Of a stretch of DNA of 64,000 nt, positions 1 through 10,268 are shown piece by piece. The stretch comes from Larix kaempferi (taxonomy: Eukaryota; Streptophyta; Pinopsida; Pinales; Pinaceae), in assembly GCA_027924585.1 (NCBI GenBank), contig BSBM01000643.1, positions 19,331,001 to 19,395,000 of the forward strand. The letters run 5' to 3'. Position 1 is the first letter of the stretch; each line of letters opens with the position of its first letter. The notes below the pieces were generated by a model. That model saw only the letters and a list, made by a program, of their open reading frames with translations, was not told the origin of the DNA and made no database searches. A program made the translations under genes and the position numbers.

Positions 1-545
1 GTGTATAAATTCCATGATGTGTGTGTGTGTTTGTGTGTTTACTTATTGCTTATTGCTTATTTAATTATTATGTTATTGTTTATGTGCATGGAATTGTTTG
101 ATATTCTTTATGTGTGTTTCTTGTTTGGAATTTCTTGTAAATTATTAATGTTTGCATACTTTAACTTTGGGTGGGCATACTTGTCACCTACCCAAATGTC
201 TGAACATTATTATTATTTGCAAAAATACTTTATGTTAAATTTAATTATAAATTTTGTAATTATGATCAGTTTTGATCATGGATGAATGTAATTACTGAAT
301 ATTATTATTTAAATAAATTAATTAGGATACAAACACTCAGGAGGACTATTGAATGAGTGTTCACTGACCCACTAGGAGGAATGGAAGGTATTGGAAGGTA
401 TGGGACACATGGTAGCAGTTTACATCACACCACTAACTGTTGGTTATGGGGCAACTTCCCCTAAAATAGGGCATTATCCCCCAAGTAGAGGGAGTGAGCA
501 AGAATCTCATTTAATGACCTAGTAACATTTGAAAAGGCCTAGGCA
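1..545. other. AT-rich spacer, no gene seen
   Basis: A short TG-rich run lies at 21-37, followed by low-complexity AT-rich sequence. The 94-codon open frame covering 1-285 has the leucine/phenylalanine/isoleucine-heavy composition expected of chance AT-rich DNA and matches no family I know. Confidence 0.5.
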
Positions 546-547
546 GC

Positions 548-556
548 CTATAAAGG
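548..556 (+). promoter_or_regulatory. TATA-box-like CTATAAAGG, possibly in an LTR
   Basis: CTATAAAGG sits in a less AT-rich stretch (about 320-880) followed by a leader-like segment. The arrangement resembles the U3-R part of a plant LTR, but I find neither a second copy in the window nor clear LTR ends, so it is only a candidate core promoter. Confidence 0.25.
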
Positions 557-879
557 GAAATTCGAATTGGGCAGGCAACCCTTAATCAACATTTCTGCAG
601 AATTTTTTCCTCTTGTAAATCGGGTGATTTCAAGAGAGATTCGAATAAGGGAGTTTAGTGGTGATCGAAAACTGATTTTTTTGTTATTATTGAAGAGAAA
701 TAGAGTTGTAGGTGCAAGTCTTTTGGACTGCTACCTATTGAAGATTTAGAATATTACTACAACAAGAAGAAGTCCTATTTCCTGATGCTTCTTCCTCCTG
801 GTGGTTCAGCAAACAGGCTCGGGGGTCCTAAGACAGTATTTGACTGTTTTCAGGAGTTTGGTTGGGTGGAACAGTCTTC

Positions 880-2400
880 TTGAGTTGTTTGTTTCCCTAC
901 AGATTTTTCTCAGGTTCTTAAAAGATTTCCTAACTTATCTCAGTAAATATTTCTATTCTGTTTATCTAGTATTATTCTGTTTATTTGCTTCCGAAAATAA
1001 TCTAATTCTGGAAATGTTTAAGTCTGAATGTTTAAGTTTAATGTTAAATTGATAAATAAATATCCCCATTTTTCCACATGCTATTTGATAGCATCGTACT
1101 CTAGTAGAGATATGCAAATTAAAATAGATCAGAAGATAGCCAAAAATTGCCATTGAATTCGATAGCTAGATAATATTCTTATATGTATCAGTTTTCTGTT
1201 CTTAAGTTAAATAATTGTACGAGGTCTGTATAATATTTAGTATATATAATATTTCCTCATTTATATGATAAACAGTCAATAAATAATTCCTGTACAATCA
1301 TCCTGCATTACATTTAAATAATGTCCATGGAAGATAGATAAATTATATATTGTACATTGTTTTAAGCCTGCTAATATTAAATAAAATATTCTTTATACTA
1401 AGTTGGAAAACAATAGTTTTTCACACTGACTTCATATTCATATATCTTACTCACACACAGTTCCTTTTTAATTACTATACCAATATTATATGTATAGAAA
1501 ATTAAATGATAGATAGAATTATAGTTTACACAGTCTTCACAAATATATGTACTATACATTCATATTACTTCATTTTCTATAGTACTGTTGTATTATTTAG
1601 AAATTTAATAAACGATAAGAATTTACTGAACACAACTATTATCATCATGTATCTACTTCTCCCTTTTATATTTGTTAACATTGTTGTGATTATTGTAAAT
1701 CTAAGTTTTGTATCAAAAAGAAAACCCTATTTAGATTCAAACCTTTCTTTTATTGTTTCATAACAAAACTTTTTACTCTTTTCAAACCTGGGATCGAAAC
1801 CGATCCATTATCTTAACTATTGTTAAGGTTATCATTTTCAACAAAACCTGATTTAGGGTTTTACCCTATTCGGTTCTTTTTGGAAAAACATAATTGAACT
1901 CTCAGTTCAACCTTTATTCTATTTAGATTTCAAACATTGGAAAATAAGGACATATATTATCAGCCTACCATTTTAAGCTAAGCCACACATATTCATACGA
2001 AAAGATAGCATACATTTAATCTTAAGGTCGAATTTAAGTTATACATAGAACCCTTTCATCAACAATTTATTCAAAACCTAAACTAGTCGAAAAATATTGT
2101 AGTAACATTCAGAATGAAGTCGTCTTACACAGATATTTTAAACTTTATAACTTAGCATGTAAATTTATTCTTCCCAAGGAAATAAGTATCTTATACACAG
2201 TGTTTAAGCTTATAGCTCGTTTTTCAAAGCTTAACCTTTGAAAATGTGAATTCTCAGAAACAAAGACTTTCAACATATATTGCAAACAGAATTAAAATCA
2301 GGGTTTATCCCAAGTTTACAACAGTTCCAAAAGAACCCATTATACCAGAACATCGACGAGCCATAGCTCTAGTCAGTCTCACAAAATTTACACTTATAGA
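880..2400. other. Spacer, no gene seen
   Basis: AT-rich sequence without recognisable coding, RNA or repeat features. The open frame at 1506-1763 encodes only a hydrophobic AT-driven peptide and is not supported. Confidence 0.5.
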
Positions 2401-2413
2401 AACCAAGAACCCT

Positions 2414-3150
2414 TCAAACTAAAACAAGAGTCGCAAGCATGTTTCTAGATTTCCTCAACCAACAATAGCGACAGAGAAAACGATGAGTCTCATTAAGAAG
2501 AACCACTTCAAACACTGTCCAAGAGAACTGAGGGTTATGGAAGACCCGAGGCTTACCGATGTTGAGGCACGCTAACCCCTTCACCAAAACATTACTCGTT
2601 TGCTTCCTTAAACCCTGCAACTGACAAACAACAAGCTCAGTTAAATAAATGTTACATTAAAACTGAAAATGAAACTGCATCAAAGAAATAGTTCATCAAG
2701 ATGAACCACTTACCTTCGTAAACCCTGCACAAGTCTTGAAGCTCTCCGACAAATGACGAGCTTGGTGCTGTGAACGATACTAGGAACTGTAAACCATTAT
2801 TTCAATAACATTTCGAACCAGAGACTTAGGTCGCCTTTAAACCAAACAACATTACAGAAGTTGAAGACCTGTAACTTCCACTTTTTTTGGAAGTCTTAAG
2901 GTCGAATCCCTCCCAAGGCTTCAATAGAGAATTTGGTAGCCTGTCGGCCACCTCCAACGAAGACAATAACAAAATGAAACCACTTCCCAAGTTCATAAAC
3001 TCAACACACGATAGATGTTAGGGTTTTCATCCAATGGTCCACTTCCTTTTTCATCGACGGTCTCCACCTTTCCAGCAATCATAACATCGAAATAAACGAC
3101 GTCAAACATTTAATGCGTAACCTAATTCGCAGGTTGACTTACCACGATGG
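2414..3150 (-). other. Splice-site-like motifs, possible gene remnant
   Basis: On the minus strand a GTAAGT donor at 2713 is followed 99 bases later by a pyrimidine-rich TTGCAG acceptor ending at 2615. That would leave a 58-base internal exon (2557-2614) ending at a GTAAGC donor. Another GTAAGT motif lies near 3145. The flanking sequence is less AT-rich than its surroundings. I recognise no protein, and reading through the pieces gives no convincing frame. The exon-like starts after 2614 and at about 2733 share a GCAGGGTTTA motif, so a local duplication is also possible. Treat as a weak candidate only. Confidence 0.18.
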
Positions 3151-5420
3151 CATGCGGTGGAGCAACACAATCAATGCATAGCATATAACTCTTACACAAC
3201 AACAACATGGAGGCATTCACATCTACGTGGATCTCTAGGTTCACCACTCAGCAGGGAGACAGTATCAAACCTTAAATGCAGGATCATTACATGATCTTTA
3301 CTGTAGCTCGGAGATCAACGCTAGCTCTCTAAACCATCAACCTGTCAAGATCCATATTAATGGCTTGTCAGTGTATTCGTTGTGCCTTTAACTATTGGTT
3401 TCTCATGTTATTTCAACATTTAAAATCGTCATAAGTATCAATGTTATCCACGAAAAGTTTAGTTAAAATATATTTCATTATAATACTATCATTTCGACTT
3501 ACTACAAGTTGATAATACATTATAACATGTATTATCGTTTTATTTTTATTTTTAATGTTTATAAATCATTGCAATAGTTTGTATGCATACAATGGTGATA
3601 ATAAACCATAATTTCGTGATAATCACACCACTATAGTTAAGAGACTTTGAAATATCACGATTATAGAATGATAGAGATTTTATTCATATCTTATTTTTGT
3701 ACCATAGTTAACCTATGATTGGTCCTTGTTTAATTTAGCTAAATACTATTAATGCCTAGTCTCTAAGTAGAAACTACCTTGCTTGTTTAAGATATAGTTA
3801 TGGTGATGAAAATGAAAGGTGAACTATGAGTTTTATTTAAGTTAATCAATAAGTTTGTAGAAACTCACAAACATATATATGCTATAATATATAGCTTGGT
3901 AATGGAGTAATAACTTACTTCAGCCCCAATCCACTTTATTTCATGTGATACTATGGTACTGTACCATCATGGTACTACCAGCTAATGGTAACAACAAGAT
4001 AGCTATGATGACGACATCATTTAATTAATGAAAGGACGATGACAAAACGAGATAAGTACAATAACGACTATGGTGACGATACTGCTATTTAAATGACTAC
4101 TCAAACAAGCTAACTTGAGTTATTATCACTCAGATACAAGATGAACTTTGGAAAGCAGAAGTGCAAGTATGTGAATCGTACCTGTGTGCCTTTTAATTTG
4201 CAATAGTCTCTATTTATTCTATTTTATTTCAAAACGATGAAAATAGCGTTCACACGAACTGGAAATTATTGTAAACATGAAACTCCTTACCTGTTGCCTG
4301 CACATAGAACAGGTCTAATTCTTTAGCATGACAACTAAGTAAGCTTCGGGGTCCCTCATAGGACTCCCTTGGACAGCAAAGAAACAAAATATCAGTATCG
4401 TCTCAAAGAAAATGTATCATGTCTTATTTCTAATCTGGCATTGCATTTATTACATTAACCTTGCGTATCAATACATTGGAAAGTGTCGCATCAAACGCCT
4501 GATTTATTCATGTATTTAATTATCATAATCATAGTTGTTACGAAAGCAATTAAGTCATCATTGTCACTTTAGTTGTAACAGAATTCTAATTATGATTAAT
4601 ACAAACAGAGGTTTAGTTAACATTGTTACAATTCAACATTTAATATTGTCCGCAATTATAAATTATCATGAATTAAGCTATTATTGCCATAACAAAAATT
4701 TTAAATTTTTACGAAAATATGGGATGTTACAATACTGTTTAAACTCTGTTGTGTAATTGAATGAAATTCACGGTAAAATTTTGTAAATATACAGAATGGT
4801 ATTAGTACCAAGGATTGGGTAGTTCCCCGTTATCTCAAAGGTATTAGTAGATCGGTCAAGTATGTTATAGTTCAAATATATGTCCAATGCCTTTATCAAT
4901 CATGAAATTATGCAATAATGTAGGCATTGTACATAGGAAGTATTCATGCAATCCGTCATATAATCTTCTCTTTATGTCATCTAGAAAAAAAATTTGTTTA
5001 TCGCTTACTCCTGCCATAAATATTTGGCAATTTTTTCTATCCACTTGTATAAATTCATGCAACCAACATTGTTTAATTTCGACAACAATTTCTTCTATTT
5101 AGATAGTTGGTTCATGTGCAAATCTATCTATAAATTTCTTGATTTGTATCGTACAGATTCTAAAAATATTTCATGATTTTTTGTGTAAAATTGTGACCTT
5201 GATTTTTCAATTGTTAATATGCTTATCTAGAATAGTTCTTCAGGTAATTATTCAACTTTATTTTCCACCTCTCGTGAATATCCTCCTCGCTCAACATATA
5301 TCTTTCCATACAACTATTCTACAAATCCCAGATCATGTGCTACTAAAAACAAAACCAAAGTTGCAATATGAGGGAATACACAATTAGTTGTTGTGTCGAG
5401 AAAGCACATTGCTACAACCG
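3151..5420. other. Spacer, no gene seen
   Basis: AT-rich, with a small palindrome at 3953-3967 (ATGGTAC/GTACCAT around one base). Open frames at 4535-4756 and 4865-5387 overlap on both strands and show no family resemblance. Confidence 0.45.
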
Positions 5421-5676
5421 GAGTGGGGGGAAGTGTCCATCTATCCCATAAAAATAAAAAATAAAAAATAAGAATGCATGCATTAGTGTTTTGTAGCATA
5501 GTGGAGCCCGAGTGGGCAGGAAGTGTCTGTTTGTCCCATAAAAATAATAAATAAATAAATAAAAATGCATGCATAAATGTGTTGTAGCATAATGGATCCC
5601 AAGTGGGGGGGAGTGTTTGTCTGTCCCATAAAAATAAAAATAAAAATCCATGCATCGATGTGTTGTAGCATAGTGG
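5421..5676. repeat. 90-bp minisatellite, about 2.8 copies
   Basis: The anchor CCCATAAAAATAA recurs at about 5445, 5535 and 5625, exactly 90 bases apart. Each unit begins with an AGTGGG-type G-rich block, runs through a TAAA-rich block and ends in TGCATGCA and TTGTAGCATA. Units differ by scattered substitutions and small changes in the A-rich part. The 113-codon minus-strand open frame across it is an artefact of the repeat. Confidence 0.85.
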
Positions 5677-6210
5677 TGAGAGGATGTGTGATGTAGTTTA
5701 TTGGTGAAATGTTTACATATTTGATCACTCTTGGCACTTTTTAGAACCGGAGTTAGATGGGTCTATACTGGTTGATAGTACATTCACATAATATACATAT
5801 AATATCATACAAGCATGCAAATATAGAAGGAGGAGAAACAACAATAAATTACCTAATGATTAATAATCTATATTATCATATAATAACCATAATTCACCCT
5901 TTACATCTTCATATTAGAGCTATATAGACATTTACATTCTAGATGTAGTTGTAACTATCATAACTACCTTAATCGATTAACCGACTCAACCACTTGGTCG
6001 ACTACCTTACTTTATTAATCCACCATCCTCTTCAACTAGGATCCTCCAATAGAGACAAAAAATGATAATTATGAAAGATGTGTAAAATTACCCAACTCAT
6101 GTGGCATATTACCGAAGAATGAGAATAGGCATTAGAGTAAGGGATCCTAGTTTTTGAAATATGCCCAAATTGACTAGAATAGAACCTAATATCATATTAG
6201 TTGTTAGGTT
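5677..6210. other. Spacer, no gene seen
   Basis: AT-rich sequence immediately before the copia-like element, with nothing recognised. Its last five bases (AGGTT) nearly match the bases after that element (AGGTC). Confidence 0.5.
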
Positions 6211-6462
6211 TGTTATAAAATTGGCACTACCTCATGTAGACAATAGAAACTAAAAACAAAAATTATAATTTCATTCATGATGGAGTCATTGATTACACTA
6301 ACATCAATTCACTTTTATTTGGCTAGTATGTAGTTACATAACCTAACTACCCTTTATTTAACTACATCTTTATAAATCAATACATATTGTGATTAATTAT
6401 TAAGTTCACTTATGTAGCATGCTTTAATTACATTATACATATTGGATTGTTATACTCCAACA
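6211..6462 (-). repeat. 3' LTR of small copia element
   Basis: 252 bases aligning with 8695-8953 along its whole length, with scattered substitutions and small indels. On the plus strand it starts TGTTATAAAATTGGCA and ends ACTCCAACA. Confidence 0.75.
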
Positions 6463-6472
6463 CCCTTCTTAA
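6463..6472 (-). other. Polypurine tract of small copia element
   Basis: The minus strand reads TTAAGAAGGG directly against the 3' LTR, the expected site for plus-strand DNA priming. Confidence 0.5.
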
Positions 6473-6939
6473 CACTACAATTTTAATGTTTGATTGATAA
6501 CAAAAAGGATAGACAAGAAGAAATTTTATTTAAGCAAATCCTCTCCTCTACATATATGGTATCATATGCATAATCCATCATGTTATCGCTTCATCATTGT
6601 AAGGATTAAATCACCAAATTTCTAAATATTCTAAATTCCTGAATTTCTAAATTCCTTGAATTCCCAAACTCTAGAATTATTTCGAATTCTTGAGTTCCCA
6701 AATTCCTCAAATTATTATAACTTCCAAATTACTTGGACACAAATCCATTTTGAGTTAAAATTTCTTTGACTCCTTGATTAATCAAAGATTCAACCACTCA
6801 AAATAAGTAATCCCCCTCTATTCCATTGCCACATTTATCGACTTCATGTTCAAGCTCATATGATTCCTCAATTATAAAATTTTACACTATGAAGGTTTAT
6901 ATTATATTTTCCTTTATCTTTGATCTTCCCTTTCAAAAG

Positions 6940-7610
6940 CTCAATGGCTTAAATTTTACAATTCCACGTTGTATGGCCTATTTTTTGTAGTAATGGCATT
7001 GAAGATCTTGAACTTTAAGCATCATTTTAAGTTTTTTTTTCATTCAATTTTAGTAATTAATGCATTGTTTGGACGCAAAGCACAATCTGAATATTCTTCA
7101 TTTATCTTTTCATCTTAAGCTAAAAGAGATGATATCATATCATCAAAATATTATGGAGGCAATTGAAGTAACGTAAAAATGACGTTGTAAGATGAAGGAA
7201 AACTATTTATTAAAATGGCTTTTACATCCTCTTTTAATATTGCATCATCTTTAGCGATTTGTTTTATAAGTGACTTTAACTCATCCATATGGTTGGATAT
7301 AGTAATCTCAATAATCATTTTGAATATGACGAATTGCAATTTTAAAGAAAAAATTTCATTTACCGCTTTTGCACTAAACAAATATTGTAATTCCTCCCAA
7401 ATTTCTTTATAGGATTCATCTAGATCATCATGATGTAATCTTGTATCTAAAAGTGCAATACCAATTATTAAATTTATCTCTATTTTTCCTCTTGATTAAT
7501 TTGTAAGGGTGTGTAAGTTCTTTTTTAATTCTCACTGATTTCACTAATAGTAAACCTATGGCATAACACATGAGTTCATCAGATATTAAATAATAGTCCC
7601 TTAATTTCAA
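6940..7610 (-). pseudogene. gag: Copia Gag (UBN2-type) remnant
   Basis: The open stretch 7151-7381 reads NHMDELKSLIKQIA and then VKAILINSFPSSYNVI, the conserved core of plant copia Gag polyproteins (leader helix, then a Leu-x-Ser-Leu-Pro-x-Ser-Tyr type motif, here SFPSSY). Further 3' in the element, near 6960-7000, a CHYY...GHTTWNC pattern looks like the family's CCHC zinc knuckle. Its second cysteine is replaced by tyrosine and a frameshift lies between the halves. Upstream frames to 7610 are compatible with the Gag N-terminal region but poorly conserved. In intact elements Gag packages the RNA into virus-like particles; this copy cannot be made as one protein. Confidence 0.6.
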
Positions 7611-7867
7611 TTAATATTAAGGAATACTTATAAAAATCCTTTTATTGACCCCCATCTCAATACATCCTTCTAATTAAAACACCCTTATTATGACTATATA
7701 TCTATTTTTCCCATGACGATTTTAAAACTTTTTTTTTGTAATTTCTAGCACTAGTATAGTGACATGACACAACCCTTATAAGCCTTGGAATATTATAGAG
7801 TGAAATATGAGATATTGGTGGGAGTAGATATTTGAGATGTAGAACAAACCCTTGAGAATAGCTTGGT

Positions 7868-8025
7868 TTCACACATAGTTGTTGTAATAGACTTCACACC
7901 ACCTTCACACATGGAGCATACATATTCAAACACAAGTCTAACTTCAGACATAGTTAAGTTCACAACACCTTCACACATAAATCATTCATATACAAACACT
8001 AGTTTGATTGCACACATAGTCAAAA
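7868..8025. repeat. Degenerate tandem repeat in copia leader
   Basis: The block CACACATAGT ... CCTTCACACAT ... CAAACAC recurs about every 70 bases, two full units and the start of a third, with many substitutions. It generates a spurious open frame on the minus strand. Confidence 0.5.
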
Positions 8026-8506
8026 CTAGATCATCTTCCTAAGATATGTTACAACCATTCAAACCTCTCAATACCTTATTCAACCCCCTAATACTTATTT
8101 ATAACCTCTCCCAAATATTATATGTTTTTAGTATATTAAAAATACCCCTAGACCCTTCTATACTAAGCAATATATTAGTTCCATTTTTTAGAGATTTAAA
8201 CTTCCCAATATGAACTCACGTGATATAATATTTCCCACTTAGTGAGGCCTTCATAGTTTAGTTTGTTTAACTATTTCTTATAAATTTTTACTCATTATAT
8301 ACATTTGAATATTCACCTTCCATGTATGAAAATTATATCCATTGAATTTTTTTAAATAGATTTTTATTTTCAAATTATCTAGAAAATAAAACGAATAATA
8401 TATAAATGACAAATTTAATTATTTATGCGATTATAATTGTTACGTGTTTAAAATTTATGTTTGATACAATAGTACCTATAATCCTCTTTCTCTCTGAAAA
8501 GTATAT

Positions 8507-8660
8507 CATTATTATCTTCTTCGACTCTTCTACTCTTTATCACGGAGATTAGAAAAAAAACAACTTGTGAGCTCCAATGTTTGCATTATTATCTTCTTCG
8601 ACTCTTCTACTCTTTATCACGGAGATTAGAAAAAAAACAACTTGTGAGCTCCAATGTTTG
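8507..8660. repeat. Perfect 77-bp tandem duplication
   Basis: Bases 8507-8583 and 8584-8660 appear identical, including an eight-A run. The duplication lies just inside the copia element next to its primer site. Identity contrasts with the visibly diverged LTRs, so it is younger than the insertion. Confidence 0.9.
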
Positions 8661-8670
8661 CAAGTGCATA

Positions 8671-8694
8671 GGGTTTAATATTGCTTTGATGCTA
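8671..8694 (-). other. Primer-binding site (tRNA-Met-like)
   Basis: The minus strand after the 5' LTR reads TAGCATCAAAGCAATATTAA, close to the initiator-methionine complement TGGTATCAGAGC used by most plant copia elements. Three substitutions suggest decay. Confidence 0.5.
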
Positions 8695-8953
8695 TGTTAT
8701 AAAATTGGCAATCAGACACAAAATAAAAACTAGAAACAAAAATGAGGTTTTCGATGGATTCCTTAATTAGATTAATGTCAATTCTCTTTTATTGACTAGT
8801 AGATAATTACATAACCTAACTTCCTTTTGTTTAACTATATCTTTTAAACTAATATCTATTATAATTAACTAATAAGACCACTTATGTAACGTTCCTTAAT
8901 TACATTAAATGTAACATTCCTTAATTACATTATTGAAGCATTATACTCCAACA
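8695..8953 (-). repeat. 5' LTR of small copia element
   Basis: 259 bases, the partner of 6211-6462. It includes a local duplication of the AACGTTCCTTAATTACATTA/AACATTCCTTAATTACATTA block (about 8887-8935) that the other LTR lacks. Confidence 0.75.
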
Positions 8954-10268
8954 AGGTCAATTACATGTAACAATTTAAGCTAGTCAAGTTCAGGTGGAAT
9001 TCTTACCATCTAATAAAAACTACCCAAAAAATCTAACTACATAGTATAAGAGACAATAAAAGGGTACCTTCCAATATGGATACATAAAAGTCTGGAGAAC
9101 ACTCTTATGGTGTGCCGTCTACAATTAATACCATAACATGAGCGTATGATCAGTGTTGTTGGTCGTCTAGTTGGACAGCTTTCCATATCGATCCCATGTG
9201 ATGGACCAAAGTACATCTTTGGTCCATCAATGACCCTTTAATGATGGTTATCCATTGATCATAATATGAATTCACCTTGCTTAACTATGTGCTCATTCAC
9301 AACAAAATTAGAATCAAAATGATACTAAAGTGAAGTTAATCAATTGGTCGTGTTCATACATATATTGATGATCATATTTCATTTGTATATACACGAGCTT
9401 TGCAATGATGAATATGGGACTATGTATGGGAATACAAACATATACCATTTTTGCATAATTCTCTTATTTTCTCCAAAGACACCTACCAACAAAGAGGATT
9501 CTTGTAGATTGTTCATCCTTTCGAAGTGTTTTAATATAGTATTTGTTGTTGATATAACCACTTTATATAATTTGTTGTATATTTTTTAATAATATGCTAG
9601 GCCTCGACTAACTTAGTGTCTCTCTATACAAAGCATGAAAAAATTTAAGAATCTATATTTTTCATAAGGTGAATCTTGTTAATTTCTATGTTGGCAACCA
9701 TATAATATTCTTTTGTAAAAATAATCAAATTTCTAAGGATTTATATATATATTGTATGATTTAAGCGATGTTTAGATAGACAAATTATTTTAGAAAAAAA
9801 ATGGAGATTGACGAATCTTTCTTTTTGAAAAAGAAAAATATAATATTATTCCATGGACAAAATTTTGTCCCTAAAATTTCCCTTGATACATAGCCTTAGG
9901 GAAATTTCAAAGGATGTTACATAGAATAAATACTCTTATTATCTTATAGCCCCATATTGAATAGAATGGTTAGGGACAAGTAATGAGTTGTTTATTAATA
10001 ACCATGTCCCATAACCTATTTAGCTTAATATGTCTATTTTCTAATAGTTTAATGTGATGAATTAGGGTTTTTAAAGTTAGTCCATGCTAGTGATTACTTG
10101 CTCATCCATGTTATTTACCTCATCTAATCCACTATTAATTTGAAGGATATAGTCATATGAAATGTACATTGCTTGGGTATTTTTTTAACTATAAATTGCA
10201 TAGTAATGGAATGAATGAACTTTCTAATAATTCAAGGACCAATATTTAAGGATAGAGCATGATAAATT
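8954..10268. other. Spacer with one perfect hairpin
   Basis: Mostly AT-rich. The minus-strand frame 9379-9561 is moderately protein-like but unrecognised. The only clear structure is the inverted repeat listed at 9199-9229. Confidence 0.4.
9199..9229. repeat. Perfect 13-bp inverted repeat
   Basis: TGATGGACCAAAG and CTTTGGTCCATCA flank a five-base loop (TACAT). It could form a cruciform or RNA hairpin; no gene context explains it. Confidence 0.8.

Larger units (their letters stand above)
6211..8953 (-). mobile_element. Small internally deleted Ty1/copia-like LTR element
   Basis: Two direct repeats of about 255 bases bound 2.2 kb of internal DNA. Read on the minus strand, the LTR starts TGTTGGAGTATAA and ends TTTTATAACA, the usual TGTT...AACA form. 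A primer-site-like stretch resembling the initiator-Met tRNA complement follows the 5' LTR at 8671-8694, and an AAGAAGGG tract precedes the 3' LTR at 6463-6472. Flanks AGGTT and AGGTC match at four of five bases, as expected for a 5-bp target duplication. Inside I find only a Gag remnant; no protease, integrase or RT is visible and the length is about half that of an autonomous copia. It is a non-autonomous deletion derivative. Confidence 0.75.

Noticed and set aside
1506-1763. Hydrophobic 85-codon frame that could be a membrane protein
   Set aside because: Composition (Ile, Leu, Phe, Tyr, Asn) is that of chance translation of AT-rich DNA; no family resemblance.
5314-5655. 113-codon minus-strand open frame with repeated FLFLWDRQTLPP blocks
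   Set aside because: It is the direct translation of the 90-bp minisatellite; all three minus frames give similar repeated peptides.
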